This document shows positions 23,530-35,624 of a stretch of 64,000 nucleotides of DNA, piece after piece. Under the pieces are notes generated by a model. That model made no database searches. It was given only the letters and a program-made list of their open reading frames with translations, and had not been told where the DNA came from. Positions within the stretch are counted from its first letter, which is position 1; each line of letters opens with the position of its first letter. The position numbers and the translations under genes were made by a program. Origin of the DNA: Branchiostoma belcheri (Eukaryota > Chordata > Leptocardii > Amphioxiformes > Branchiostomatidae); NCBI RefSeq assembly GCF_001625305.1, contig NW_017803713.1, forward strand, positions 2,632,099-2,696,098, in the 5' to 3' direction.

Positions 23530-24517
23530 ATGGACACGGGACGTCACCTTGACTCCGAGTTAGATCTGGAGCCGTCGCCGTGCGTGTGCGCCCGTCCCGG
23601 CTCCAGTGTGCTGTGTGGCTGGTGCGATGAGAGGGGGAAGCGACGCCACCGACACTCCACTCGGAGGAAGAGTTCCGTCGCACCGAGACAAATGAGAAGA
23701 CGTTCTGCCGCATACTCTCAAGGCGGGAGGCAGGAGCTGCCGCCTGGCTCAAAGCCGTTCGTGCATCACCAGGACACACATAAGTACATCGAGGAATACC
23801 GGGCCAGTCGGCAGGGTTCTGCTACGGAACTAGTGCGGGTCACTACGCCATCGGTGAGGATGAAACCCAGGGTGATAGAAGTGTGCAGGACTCCCAGGTC
23901 CGGATCCCGGGTAAAGAGGACGCAGTTTCTACCTCCGAACATCATTACATTTCAGGTGTTCTCCGAGGAACCCACGCCTTCCTCACCACAACTGTCTGTG
24001 CCAAGTCACGGCCAACACAATAAACACCCAATCAGGGAGGTCATACAGAAGACGGAAAGTTTTGCTAAGAGGAATTTTCCGAAAGGTAAGACCACAATTT
24101 AGGGCTTTAGTGCCCCCGTTATATATATAATCTATGCTTACCCGGATAAGTTGGATCATGGCGTTAGCTAGTGAGTCATGAATTGTTGAAGACGAATCCT
24201 GTGTGTGAAAGTTGTGAGAAAACTAAGTCTTTCCTGAGAGATGATTTAATCTGTGCACAAGTTCTCATTGGTAAATCCACCAGCGTTTCCACTCATCTCC
24301 CGTTCTGACCCTTTCTAACATAGGTATGCACTACGCAGGTGGGGAGCGGTTATCTGCCACACCCTCGTCCCGATCCCAGACCGCCAGAGCTTCTGGTCGC
24401 CAAAGCACCCAGAGCGAAGCTCCAAGTGACGTCATCTTCCCACCAAGATGGCGACCACAGTACCTGACTTTCAAGGACATATATTCCCTGACTGGCTGTA
24501 AGAGTGTTTATTACTGA
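23530..24517 (+). CDS. Orphan paralog A of a tandem pair
   Basis: Two exons (23530-24085 and 24324-24517) join in phase 1 to give 249 residues ending CKSVYY. Near the N-terminus there is a Cys cluster (CVCARPGSSVLCGWC) followed by an Arg/Ser-rich basic stretch (GKRRHRHSTRRKSS). The middle holds HHQDTHKYIEEYRASRQ and PPNIITFQVFSEEP. The last exon is Ser/Thr-rich. The frame is open upstream of ATG 23530 to a ctgtcag acceptor-like site near 23489, so an upstream exon, perhaps in the gap, is possible. It shares its domain order, the YI-EYR motif and the phase-1 intron with the next gene, so the two are tandem duplicates. AATAAA lies at 24785-24790. No known family is recognised. Confidence 0.65.
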
Positions 24518-25494
24518 GGAGGAAAGACACAAGGACAAACATAGAAATTTCCCATCTATTCAGTATGATAGTTCCTTACAATTGTTTTGCCATTTTGATA
24601 CCAATGTTTATACAGATTTTTGTGAGTATTAATAAGAATCAGTGCAAAGCACTGCACTGCGAACTGATACGAAAACAACGTGCTGATTCAAATACACCAA
24701 TGTAGTAAATTGCAGGTGCATGACAATTCAGATTATCTTTGTGATCCCTTTGAGAATAGAAGTGGAAAAAACACTATAAAACGCAATAAACAGACATTCT
24801 TGTCCCATAAATCTGGACCAAACCATGTGCGGTTTTTACTGTTGGGTACTTGAACGCTTTAAACGTGGATGGCCTATGTTTCACAGATGAAGTAATACAG
24901 TTATAGAACATCTGTAACCCCTATCTTGACTTCCATCCATCAAATCCACCAAACCTCCGTGAGAATCGAATGAAATATACTCGTACTTCCAAATTTCACC
25001 CCCAGGCATTTCCGCCTTACAAGCATCTTGAATATTTGGGCATTTACTTCCAGCAAGTATGTCTTAGATCGGGACATTTTACGGGTTACAAACACAAGAG
25101 CTAGTGACACTCATTTCGCATCCAATCAGTGAAAATTATTTTTTGTGTGTGTGCGAGTCGAATTTAACGCAAGAGAATCAAGCGCGACATTTACCCTATG
25201 TCGTCGCTAGGCCCATGTTGCCTGGGAGACCAGAATCCCAGCCGTCACGGGAACAGTACGCAGTGAAATGCAATCAGGAATACCGCCGGGTCTAACAAGG
25301 GAACAATCCACCTGTTGCGCTGCTATGTGCAGCCGTACGAATACTCTAATTGCAGTGTTTTGGCTCGCCATGGTGACTTTCAGACCTCCACTATGACGCC
25401 CCTGATCGGAGAGGGTACAGCACGAGTGATTGCCTTCTTAGCGAGCAGGGGTTTGATCTGCAGAATGTCTGAAGCATACTAAAGAAACTTTTGA
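24518..25494. other. Spacer between the two orphan paralogs
   Basis: Contains the polyadenylation signal of paralog A (24785-24790) and otherwise only short frames. The promoter of paralog B is expected in the last part. Confidence 0.45.
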
Positions 25495-26462
25495 ATGGCA
25501 ACACAAGGGTCGACCCTCTGTTTGATGGAAAAAGTCTGTCATCACGAACGGGCCACCTACATGGACGGCTTCGACACGGGAAACAGTGCCAGCGAGCAAT
25601 GGGAATGTTTTTGCTGTCGTTCTGAAACGCGGTCACGTCTAGCAGGTTGGGCAGCAACGCCGTGTGTGAACAGGAATGGTTTTGATTCAGAAATAACAAA
25701 GGAGAAAGGTGTCGGAACAGCTACAGAGGGGCTGCAAAATCAGCTGTCCTTCAAATATCACGAAGAGTCGGCAAATTACATCAGAGAGTACCGTACAAAG
25801 AAGGAAACCAACAGGTCTTCATGGAAGGATTGGAGAGAGGCTTATCGAACGTTGCCGAAATTTGTTGTAGCCACACCCGTAATCATCTTTCCTTCTTCTT
25901 ATGACGTCTTGAAGTTTGCCAACAGGCAACCACCGTCGTCAGATTTACCCACTAAAGGTACATAGACATTTTCATAACTCACTTTATCTGGAACTTTCTG
26001 TTGCTCTGAAACATATGATGCCATGTAAAAGGTTTTCACTTTCACAACCTTTTGATTGGATACTGAAGACTAAATATGTGTCCCTTTCAAGACAGTCTTC
26101 GGTTGATCCTATGCAAAATCATGTAATGTTGCTTTTCTATATCATTCCAACTGTTAGGAGCGAACTGCGAAGGCACCAGTTCCAACCAGACGCCTCACAC
26201 TTTATCCAACATCCACCCGAAAAGAGGCGAGGTCACGGGTGAAACGGCGCCGCCAACACGTGTGCCTTCGCGAGCCACGAGGGCACGTAGGACGAAAAAC
26301 AACTGCCAAGAAACGTTACCGCGTATCGGTATGGGCAGCAAACGAAGAACAATTACATCGAGTAACAGATGCAAAACTGAAACACAATCCTTATATACAG
26401 GGAACAAACAATCAGGTCAATCAGCCCTTTTGGGAGTCACTTGGACCCAGAAAGGATTTTAA
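25495..26462 (+). CDS. Orphan paralog B of a tandem pair
   Basis: Two exons (25495-25957 and 26158-26462) join in phase 1 to give 255 residues ending WTQKGF. The plan matches paralog A: a Cys cluster (WECFCCRSETRSR), then FKYHEESANYIREYRTKK (compare HHQDTHKYIEEYRASRQ), then FVVATPVIIFPSSYDVLKF (compare PPNIITFQVFSEEP), then the same phase-1 splice into a Thr/Arg/Ser-rich last exon. Overall identity is low, so the duplication is old or the genes evolve fast. ATG 25495 is the first in-frame start; MDGFDTG at 25561 is an alternative. It is convergent with the RLR gene, with a hAT-like MITE between them. Function unknown; there is no signal peptide or TM segment. Confidence 0.62.
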
Positions 26463-27408
26463 TGTTTTCCACGGATTTGTTTACAACCTGTAAAGTAGTA
26501 TTATCAACTCAATATATGCTCAGAGCACTTTCATGCCAGAAATGTTAAGATCTCCATCTGGTTTACGCAAATTTACAGAACAAACAACATTCGACGACTT
26601 TATTTGAGGAGCAGTCAAACCGCATGTACATTCGTGAGACTAGGTGACTTATTAGTAATCTCATTTGGTATCAAATTGATCCTTCGGGACATATTACCTT
26701 GCTGTTAAGTACAATCGTTTCTTTTAAAAACCTATGATTTTATACACCAAAACATGTCAATGAATAGTCAATACATCCAGCAAAATGAATGATTAAATTG
26801 AATCAGTACCAAGTAGAGCTGTGTACCTAAACAAATTTTAGGTACAGGTACAGGTACACAGGTTTAGGTACAGGTCCGGACCTGAACCTGTACCTGAACA
26901 ATTCGACCAATTTATATGCTCTTCTGAACTCCTTCAATAACAACAAAACATAAATAAACTTGATAGTTAAGGTTTATTCTTTGTTTATGGCGAATGCTCA
27001 GATAAAATATAGGCAAAACTAAGATGTTTTTGTTTTCATGAACACACTGTCCTTACACAGGCACCCATTGTTAACCAGCTATTTAAACATTTGAGGTCAC
27101 AAATAGGCATAAAATTGGTGTGAAATTGTTTAGGTACAGTACCGGTACTGAGGGATTAGGTATTTTGGACCTGTACCTAATCAATTTTTCCGGTACAGTA
27201 TCGGTACTGCGTACCGGTACACAGCTCTAGTACCAAGATGTTTCTTAATACAAGTAGCATAATTGGTTGATTTGAATATCTCCATAAAAGGTCATATGCG
27301 ACCAGTAAAAGAATTTGGAAGGTGAGAAACTCCAATAGATGGTTTCCGAAGAAAACAGATCTATCACAAGTGTGCTGTATTATATAGCGTATAACACCCA
27401 TGACAAGT
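26463..27408. other. Convergent intergenic region dominated by a MITE
   Basis: Spacer between the stop codons of paralog B and the RLR gene. Apart from the hAT-like element I see only an ATTAAA variant signal (26792-26797) and no gene. Confidence 0.6.
26814..27229. mobile_element. hAT-like MITE (416 bp) with iterated GGTAC motifs
   Basis: Perfect 14-bp terminal inverted repeats (TAGAGCTGTGTACC at 26814-26827 and its complement at 27216-27229) are flanked by an 8-bp duplication GTACCAAG (26806-26813 and 27230-27237). The 8-bp duplication is the hAT hallmark. Both ends are packed with GGTAC/GTACC steps that form internal palindromes. There is no coding capacity. Confidence 0.88.
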
Positions 27409-30400
27409 TTAGACGACCGACATATCGTCCAGTTCAAACGGTACGTCTTTCCACTTCTTCTTAGTAACCATATCCCCACCGGGAAGGAAGATGTTAAAGC
27501 TGGCAATTTTCAGGCAGGGATAACCCTTGTAGGTGTTGCCAAAGTCGAAACCACATTTCTGGCAGTAGACTTTGTGGATCCCCAAATCTTTCTTCTTTTT
27601 GTCAGTGTGCTCCCTGAACTCTACTTTATCCCATTGGCGAGAGGGGTAGATATGGTTGTGACGATCTAACAACCTCAACTCGCTCCCGAAACAGATCATT
27701 TCGTCCTCAGGGCACCCCTTGCAGCAAAGCTTTATTTCAGAAGCCCTATACATCCCCTTTTTAATCTCCTGTTGCTTTCCCTTTTCTTCCCTATCTTTAA
27801 CCATGTCTAGCTGCAGTTTCCTGACTTTCTGCTGGAGGTCGCCGCTGTGTAGTTGACGTTGGATATTCTTAATGGCCTTCTCGGAAACTCCCACTGTAAG
27901 GGCGTTCACCCTAAATAAAAATTTTGGCAGATTATCATATGGAACTGACATGTAAATTTGTTTCCAATTTATACACATGCCGCAGGTCATAGCTTAAGAA
28001 CGAACAATCTCGTGTAGGTGAGATGTTTCATACGTGCAGCATTTTAGACAAACTTTCTCTGATAAATTTTCTTCAAACTTTACAATGATAAGTTGATGGT
28101 CATTTGTGCCTCTTTTTGCTATGCTATACTAGTTAGCGTCTAAATGTTGGAATTGCTCCTGTATAGTGCTATTAGAATTTAAATCACAAAATGTCCTCCT
28201 CTCTGTTTAAGAAATCAGACGATGAAGGATGACCCGGCCCACCTAAAGCATGTAGCATGTTACAAACGCTGATACGCATGCGTGTTTTACCTGTCTTTCT
28301 CAGCAATATGCAGGTCAGCAATCACAAGCTCCTTCCCCTCTGCCGCGCGTGCGCGTCCGCGTGCCTGGACCATGGCGATCTCATTGGTTGCATAGTTGTA
28401 CTTGATGACCATGTTGCAGTCCCGGATGTCCAGACCTTCCTCAGCTGTAAACATTGGGTCAAATATATATAACATGAACCATCATGTACGTCAATATAAC
28501 TTGAGTCTCAAACCTACAAGTATCAGTTATGTGTTCGACTACGATAAACTCCTGTTATAAATAAATGACAAAATAAATGACAATCTCAATTCACAAAATG
28601 AATAGTCTGCTAACCTAACATTTCAGAGTCGTTCAAAATCTTAAATGTCTTTACAAATATCCAAGACAAAAGATTGCACAGCTACCGACAACAAAGGCGA
28701 GAAAACAAATTTCAGAAAGGTTTTCATCTTACCTATACTTGTGGCGATGAGCAGCTTGTGGACCCCATCGTTGAACTTCTTGATGACGCCGACCTGCTGG
28801 CCGTGTGTCAGTCTGCCGACGTCCTCTCCGGACGATCCCGTCAGGACCCCGGGGTTCAGGAACCTGATTGCAGGTGTCTCCCGCACCCAGCTGGTCATGG
28901 CCTGGGTCAGGGCACGGGTCTTCACGAAGAGAATGCCTGATGGTGATAGGAAAGGAATTACAGTCTGCTGTTAAAATTGAGATGGAAGAAGAACAAAGTA
29001 ATGTGTAATTTTAAAACAAAAACCAGTGTATGCTTTTACAGTAATCGTACTGTCATCAATTCAAATTTCTTTTATCTAGCAATCATTTTATTACAATTGA
29101 TGATATGTATGATGTAATGTTACAATGGAAAATGTTTTACATACCTCTCAATTCATCCTCAAACTCTACTCTGGTCTTCAGAATTTCCTTCTCCAGTTCC
29201 ACAAGTTTTGGGTTGGGGTAATTCTCCTCCTCCTGGCTGACTTCAAGAAGTTGCTTTCTTTTTGCTGTTTAAAAAAAAAGGAAACACTTATTACAACACC
29301 CCTAGTGACAGCTTTAATATCTATAAGTGGTAGAAAGAAAATGCAATTTCTGACCTACACGAACAATTGAACCAACTTTTTTTTATGTTAACACTATCAG
29401 TACAATTCTTTCATTCTATTCAAAGCGTTCCTAACCATTGAAGCGATCGAGCAGTTTCTTTTCCGCAGCTGAAATCCTGTGCCTTCCTTTCAGCTCATCA
29501 TAGAAATCTGTCAGGATGCCCATAGCATCCTTCATACGTGCTGTGTTGTTCATCTGTAAGGCTGAAATAAAGAAACAATGTGCATTTGAAAGTTTATTTG
29601 AATTGTGACATTGTAGAACACACATCGCAGGCAAATAACATCTTGCTTTGTTGGCACGTGTTTTTGAACACAATACCATTACGTTAGGCAAGGACAAATC
29701 TCGACCTGTTTGCCCGGGCATATGTTTCCTACTCTTACTTACCCTTGTTGTAATTCAGCAGATGGTCACACTGTTGTACCACATCCGTGTTCCTCTCCTC
29801 TGTTGCCTGCTTCTTCACCAGGTCCACAGCAGACTGGTACTCCTGTACTCCCCTCAGCCCGCCGTACTGTAGCTGTAGGTCCCGCGGCAGCTGATCCTCG
29901 ATCGCTTTCATCATCCCCTCCACTATGTCCCTGAAGGGGTCGTCTGGCCGGGAGCCGGTTACCAGTGTGTGCTTGCTCGGCGTGTTCACCTTCTCCTCCA
30001 ACTCTTTGATGTTCTCTGGATCCTCCACCGTTTTGAAGACCGCTGCATCCAAGCTAGCGATGAGGACCTCCAGGTGCTTTTCAGCACCTGGAAGATCTGG
30101 CTTTCCTCCTGCGCCTGGACTCGCGGACAGGCCAACTATCTGAGGAAGGCTTGCCTGGGGGTCGTGTAGCTTGATCTTCAGATACTCCGCCATGATCTTG
30201 TTGTAGGGGGCATCCTTCCTAGTGTGGTGGCACTCGTCGAACACGATGAGGGAAAAGTCTGTGATGTTCACAGTCTTGTCGCGGAGCGCATTCAGCAGGA
30301 TTTCTGGAGTTGCCACGGTGATGTCATTGGACTCCACGACATCCTCAAACGGCCTTTTTGTCACGTACGACCCGCTGCGCTTGCCTGTGCGGAAGAGCGG

Positions 30401-33182
30401 CAGGTACCTGCAGAAGGTCCTGTAGTGCTGGTCCAAGATGGTGACTTCTGGCGTGAGGACCAGGACTTTCGCAACGTTGACCTTTTGGGCGTCACGCTGA
30501 AAGAAGAGGCGCTTGTCCAGGTGCTGTTTGATGATGGACATGGCGACATGAGTCTTACCACTGCCGGTTGGAGCGCACACGATGGTGTTCTTCCCTTGGA
30601 TCGCTGGTTCTGCCAACTCCTTTTGGTAGTTACGCAGAGTCAACGTTTCGTGTCGGCTCTCCCTGTAAAGTCAATATCTAGTGATTGGTCATTCAAGGAA
30701 GGTTGCAGTACTCACCTAGACAAGTCAATAATGTTTTCCTTGTTGTGCCATCTACAGATACAGTTATTTTTACACTTAATGTAGTTACTGAAAATGCATA
30801 CATGTATACCTCGTTTCATTTGTAGCAGCTCTCGATGAAGCCGCGGGTGCGCAGTCTGCAACCACATCTGTGTCAAGCTCAGATCGCAGTTCCTTTGGAT
30901 CAGTGCAGTCGTCTGTTTGTCCAGTCCCTGAAAGTTATTACATTTCCTTTTATTTTCCTTTTACTATAGACGTTGCAATTATCATTTAGTTCAGTTCTTA
31001 AACGAAACAGGTCAGCTGGGAGAAAGTGAATTTGAAGGACTTTGATAGCTTTAATGGTTTTGTCGATGAAAGTTAGACATCCAGGTAATACGATACGCCA
31101 AAAAGCAGTTACTCAAGCAACTGGATATGATTTTGAAAACGTCAGACGTTACTAGCTGATACCAGCTGAAACGTCTGACGTTTTCAAAATCATATCCAGT
31201 TGCTTGAGTAACTGCTTTTTGGCGTTTAATGGTTTTGTTTTCAGCATTCAAGCTCTAGCATTAACCTTGTTTTCCTTTAGGTACTTTCCCGGTGTCCCTG
31301 TCCAGGCCTTCCACGGTAAGTGTTTTCTCCCGTGTGCGATCAGCGCCGCGCGGTTCCTTGGGGCTAGTACCCCAGTCTTCTCCACTGTCCACACGCTTCG
31401 GCTCAGTCCAGTCTCCCGCAGCTGTACTTACGACGCGTTTATGTTCGGTCACTTCATCTGTAAGAAGCACAGAGCGGTTAACGAGATAAATGAATGTTGA
31501 TTCATTCATGTGTAGTATATGCTTATATATATATAACATATATATATATATATTGGCAAATCTATATAAAAGAGCATGTAAAAGATATAAGAGGGATAAG
31601 AAGAAAAGATCTATCAACCAAAATATCTGACCCAAGAATATGGTACCTTCTTCTTCATACTGTTCCATGATGATGACGTCATCGTCGACCTGCCCCACCC
31701 TGGTGTCTCCTGGTTGGCCCGAGTACCCTCTGTCCTGGCACTCCTTCTCCGCCGTATAGTCCTGTTCCTCTGCCGTGTAGTCTTCATCCATGTCAGGTAT
31801 TGTACCCTCGGATACCTGCATGGAGTTTTGATCCCCCACCACGACGTTTTTGCTGCCACTGACACTGACGTTAGTAGTCTTCACTGTGGTGTGGTAATTG
31901 TTGATGACCTGAAGTGTGATCGGTGAAGCTGTAGTACCACCTGTAGTCAGTGTTGGAGGTCATAATATCGAGGTTAGTCGGGGTAAAGCTCAGTTGGGTA
32001 AAAAGGCATCAGCAAGCGATTTCAAAGTATAGTTTCGCGACCTCATCGTACGTTCGCCAAATGATGTTAACCTTTACAACTGATGATATTACAGCAATGT
32101 ATATTGTAGATATTGTAGTAAGATGGTGATTGTAGTAAACAACGGACCTCTTGGCACTAGGCATTAGGGTCTACGTGCGTGAAACAATCAGGAGTCATCC
32201 GTACGAACATACTCACCCCCGTGTTCGGGAGCCTGGTTGCTGGAGTCCGGCATATTTCGCCCGCTGGCCTGGGCTGGAAATTAGAAAGGTAATAAACAGT
32301 CTCGTTGGTTTCCCGGTATGAGTGGTTTGAAAGTTGTGTGGCTTTTCTGAAATTGAGTTGAATTTATACCCTTATAACACCAGAAACTGAAGCGGGGATC
32401 CCCATTAGAACCGAATGGGTATTTTGGCGCGTTAAGTTTCGATAACAAGCTTCGCTATTGGTTCGTGTAAGGCACGGGAAATCCCCTTCCCTATGACCTC
32501 ATAATGGCCCCGGTTTCGGTGACGTACCCGAAACCAAGGAGGTTAAATACCTCCTTGCCGAAACTATCCAAACTTCATATTACAAAGGAAGACATTAGAG
32601 ACTACTCAAATAAACGAATGAGTGTAGTGTCAAATACAATGCATCATATTTTATTCAATACCAATGCCAAAAATGCATGAGCAAGGAGCTCGAGGTTCAA
32701 TGAAAACCTCCGTGACAACGTCATACTGACATGATTCTGTGTGTTGGCTTATGATTAGTTGTTGCACTCAGTGACTTCTACAGAACGACAGAGCGAAGAA
32801 TCTTAATACCTTGTTGTCGTCTGTTGAAGTCACTTTCCAGTCTAGTAGCGACATCGCCAAGACCGATTTCTGGTTGTCGAAGAACCTTTGTCAGACCGTG
32901 AAAGACGGTTGGATTCGATGAGGCGAAGCGGACGATTGTATGCAATACCTCAACTTTGACATGGTTTTCTCCAGAACCACCCGCCCTCTTCTCCGTCTCC
33001 GATGCATCGAGAAGTTGTTTTTCCTCATCAGACGTCAAGATGTCTTGTAAGCGGGGCACCAACACGCCAGGATCGATCCTTTGGACAAGCTCTTCCCTCT
33101 GGTCACGTAGCACTTCCGCGCACGGGTTCGAGTCTTCGGGACTCTCCTCGCACCCGCTGACTTCCTGTCCACCTGTCGCCAT
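27409..33182 (-). CDS. RIG-I-like receptor: CARD, RHIM-like motif, DECH helicase, zinc CTD
   Basis: A cytosolic viral-RNA sensor of the RLR family. Eleven exons (33182-32810, 32273-32217, 31940-31647, 31457-31266, 30927-30810, 30662-29743, 29561-29436, 29264-29145, 28936-28733, 28444-28291, 27910-27409) total 1019 residues. Exon 1 is a single CARD ([38 protein letters not shown]). Exon 3 carries [12 protein letters not shown] (core about residues 176-184), which resembles a RHIM. An acidic then polar linker follows. The helicase has APTGSGKT (375-382), DECHH (487-491), LSASPG (normally LTAS), IATSIAEEGLDI and QARGRARA. The last exon has the RNA-binding CTD with CKGC and CQKCG, plus YPCLKI and KKWKDVPF, closest to MDA5/LGP2. 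The intron between exons 4 and 5 holds a hairpin element. Confidence 0.94.
31062..31224. mobile_element. Hairpin element, copy B (full length), with direct repeats
   Basis: The same left segment as copy A (CGATGAAAGTTAGACATCC) leads into perfect 55-bp inverted arms (31096-31150 and 31170-31224) around a 19-base centre. It is flanked by the 14-bp direct repeat TTTAATGGTTTTGT at 31050-31063 and 31225-31238. The first two bases of the element may overlap the left repeat. It lies in an RLR intron. Copy A lacks the innermost arm part and the centre. Confidence 0.85.
31523..31554. repeat. AT microsatellite
   Basis: An alternating TA run interrupted once by AACA. It lies in an RLR intron. Confidence 0.85.
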
Positions 33183-35624
33183 CGCCACACATCAGCCTAC
33201 CCTCAGCTTCAACTTGGAGAACTCAGTTTCATGCCAAATTAATGATGCATGTCGTATAAAGTCAGTTTTCGAGGAATAAAACGCCACATAACTTATTGCA
33301 GCGTTGTTAATGTGTACTTTACACACGGGACTTTCCAGACGGTAGGTCCGAGAGCGAGGCGCTAACCTTCCACCTTTACACGTCATGGTACCTGTCATGG
33401 CGCAGCGGGAGGGCTGGAAAGTACCGTGTCGTCACGGACAGATATAGCGTTACATGCATGGGGAAAACCACCTGTTGTAAATTCAGTTCCAATTCATCCG
33501 CTCAGATTGGATAACGATCTGCTTGGTTACACAAATGGATATAAAGATGCCATTGTGGAAAGGCAAAACGTTCCAACAATTGCAAGCACACTCCACATTT
33601 ACACACGTGGTAGGGCTGGTATTGTGTGCCTTATTCACCCACATTTTATACGATTTACTGAGATCGTGCAATTATATAGTATCTAGACTCTGTAAATGCA
33701 ATTAGCTTAATTGCATGATTTTGCAAATAAAAATTGTAATATATAAATAGCAAGATCTACTCTAATTGCTAATTTCATTAATGCAATAAAACAATAAACA
33801 CAGTGAAACAGATTATCATTGGTCCCTTTAATAGTTGAAGAGTGAGTGAAATCTAATATTCTCCAGATATGTTTATATAATTTGAAAGCCAGCTTATCTC
33901 CTGCCTGCCTGCCTTACAATTATCTCACAATAGAAAATATATATTTGGTGAAATATATAATCATGCTTTGATAGTGCATTGTATTTGTGCAATGAAAAAC
34001 ATTAAAAATTAAGAATTTCAGTCTCATTGCCATTCAGTATGATAAATCTCACATAGCAATCTCCCTCTTTTGTGTACAAATTACATTCATGGTGCGAACA
34101 TAAATCATATTTTGGCACTTTTTATATTTCAGTCCACACTATGGTATGGATGAAATATATTGTGTTCTCTGATGTTTCTTCTTCTCCTCCTTCTCCTTCT
34201 CCTGCCACACAGTCAGAGGGATTCAACTCCGCCATCATTCAGCCAAATGACTTGAAATTTGGCATGGAGGTAGAGTGGGCCAATACCCCCAGGCGTTTTT
34301 TTCATTTTTTTGATACATGCCTTTGAAAAATTTTTATGAAGGTTTTTTGGGGCATTTTTCGCCAAAAAATGGATTTTTGGATCCTGAGCCCTGGTTTTAC
34401 AACCAAATGATCTGAAATTCGGTATAAGGGTACCTTGAACATGTGTCTACAGAATAGCAGTCACATATTTGGCATACACCACTTCCAAATGACTCATTTG
34501 AGGGACTTAAATGGCTATTTTCAGCAAAAAAAGGGCCAAAAGTGCTATACCCGTTCCATGTTCTATCTAAAGAATGGCCGGTTCCATCCATGGAACACGT
34601 GTTCCATTGGGGTTACCTGAGGTCACATTGCACCTAAGTGGTGCGTAATGACTCACACATTCAATTTTATGTGCCTAAGACCTTCAAAATGTATCAAATC
34701 TCATCATTGTTAGTTTTTGCATACCTGTAATAAGATTAGTAAAGCTTTCGAGATTCAAAGTATTTGTTGTTGCATCTTTGTTCTCATATAGCTACTGTTT
34801 AATTCATTTATTTGAGAACCTTTGCCAGTTTTGCACTGGGGTAAGTTTGGAATAGTCCACTTTTGCGTGGGAGGGAGATGGACTGAAATATGCTGTATTT
34901 GCTCCCAAGCAAATTTCGGCCTTTCTAGTTAACAATTCTTTTTCTTAACAAATTCATCAGAACCTCAAATCCTTCACTATATGTTATTGAGGTTCTGAAT
35001 CTGCAGAGTAAACTGTAACTAGTTATATGTCAGCATTTGAATTCCTATACTGGCTTTTGTCCTGGTTAATATGATAAAATCATTAAGAGTCTCATATAAT
35101 CTTATCATTTCTCTTATGTTGTCACCTTAAATTCATGTTTGATCTGGACAAAAAACATATTTGTCCACTAGACTTCTACTTATGCTAATTTTCTCCTGAT
35201 ACAAATTGATAATGAACTATTACTGCAGAAACTACAGAAATACTGCAGAGATTTAAAACTGAGAATTAGTGCCATTGACCATCTAATTTTCACTGCTCAT
35301 CATCCTAGACCTGCACCTGACAGGAGATGTAGCCATTGATCTTCTAGCCAACAGAGCCCTGATATCCAGTAAGGCAAGTGGTGTATGCTGGAGGTGTATT
35401 GCTCTGTGCACTCCTACGGGAAGATAATTGATAGGACAGTTATTGACATGGGACCAAATAGTCACACAATTGGCTTGTCTAATCCAAAAAAAGATTTGAA
35501 TTATTCTAGTCATACCAGGAGGTGAGCATGGAATTGCAGAGATGAGCGATAAAATCTGGGGGTACAGGAAAGTCTATGGCAGACTGTGTTTTAATAGTTC
35601 TTCATTATTCATACTCACCACTTC
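33183..35624. other. Intergenic region between RLR and galectin
   Basis: The RLR promoter is expected at the left end and the galectin 3' UTR at the right end (a minus-strand AATAAA at 34812-34807). The rest is AT-rich, with a CTT-rich stretch near 34178-34205. No supported gene is seen. Confidence 0.5.

Noticed and set aside
22802..23779. Long open frames on both strands crossing the N run
   Set aside because: Their length is created by the 388 unknown bases; the flanking real codons show no coherent protein.
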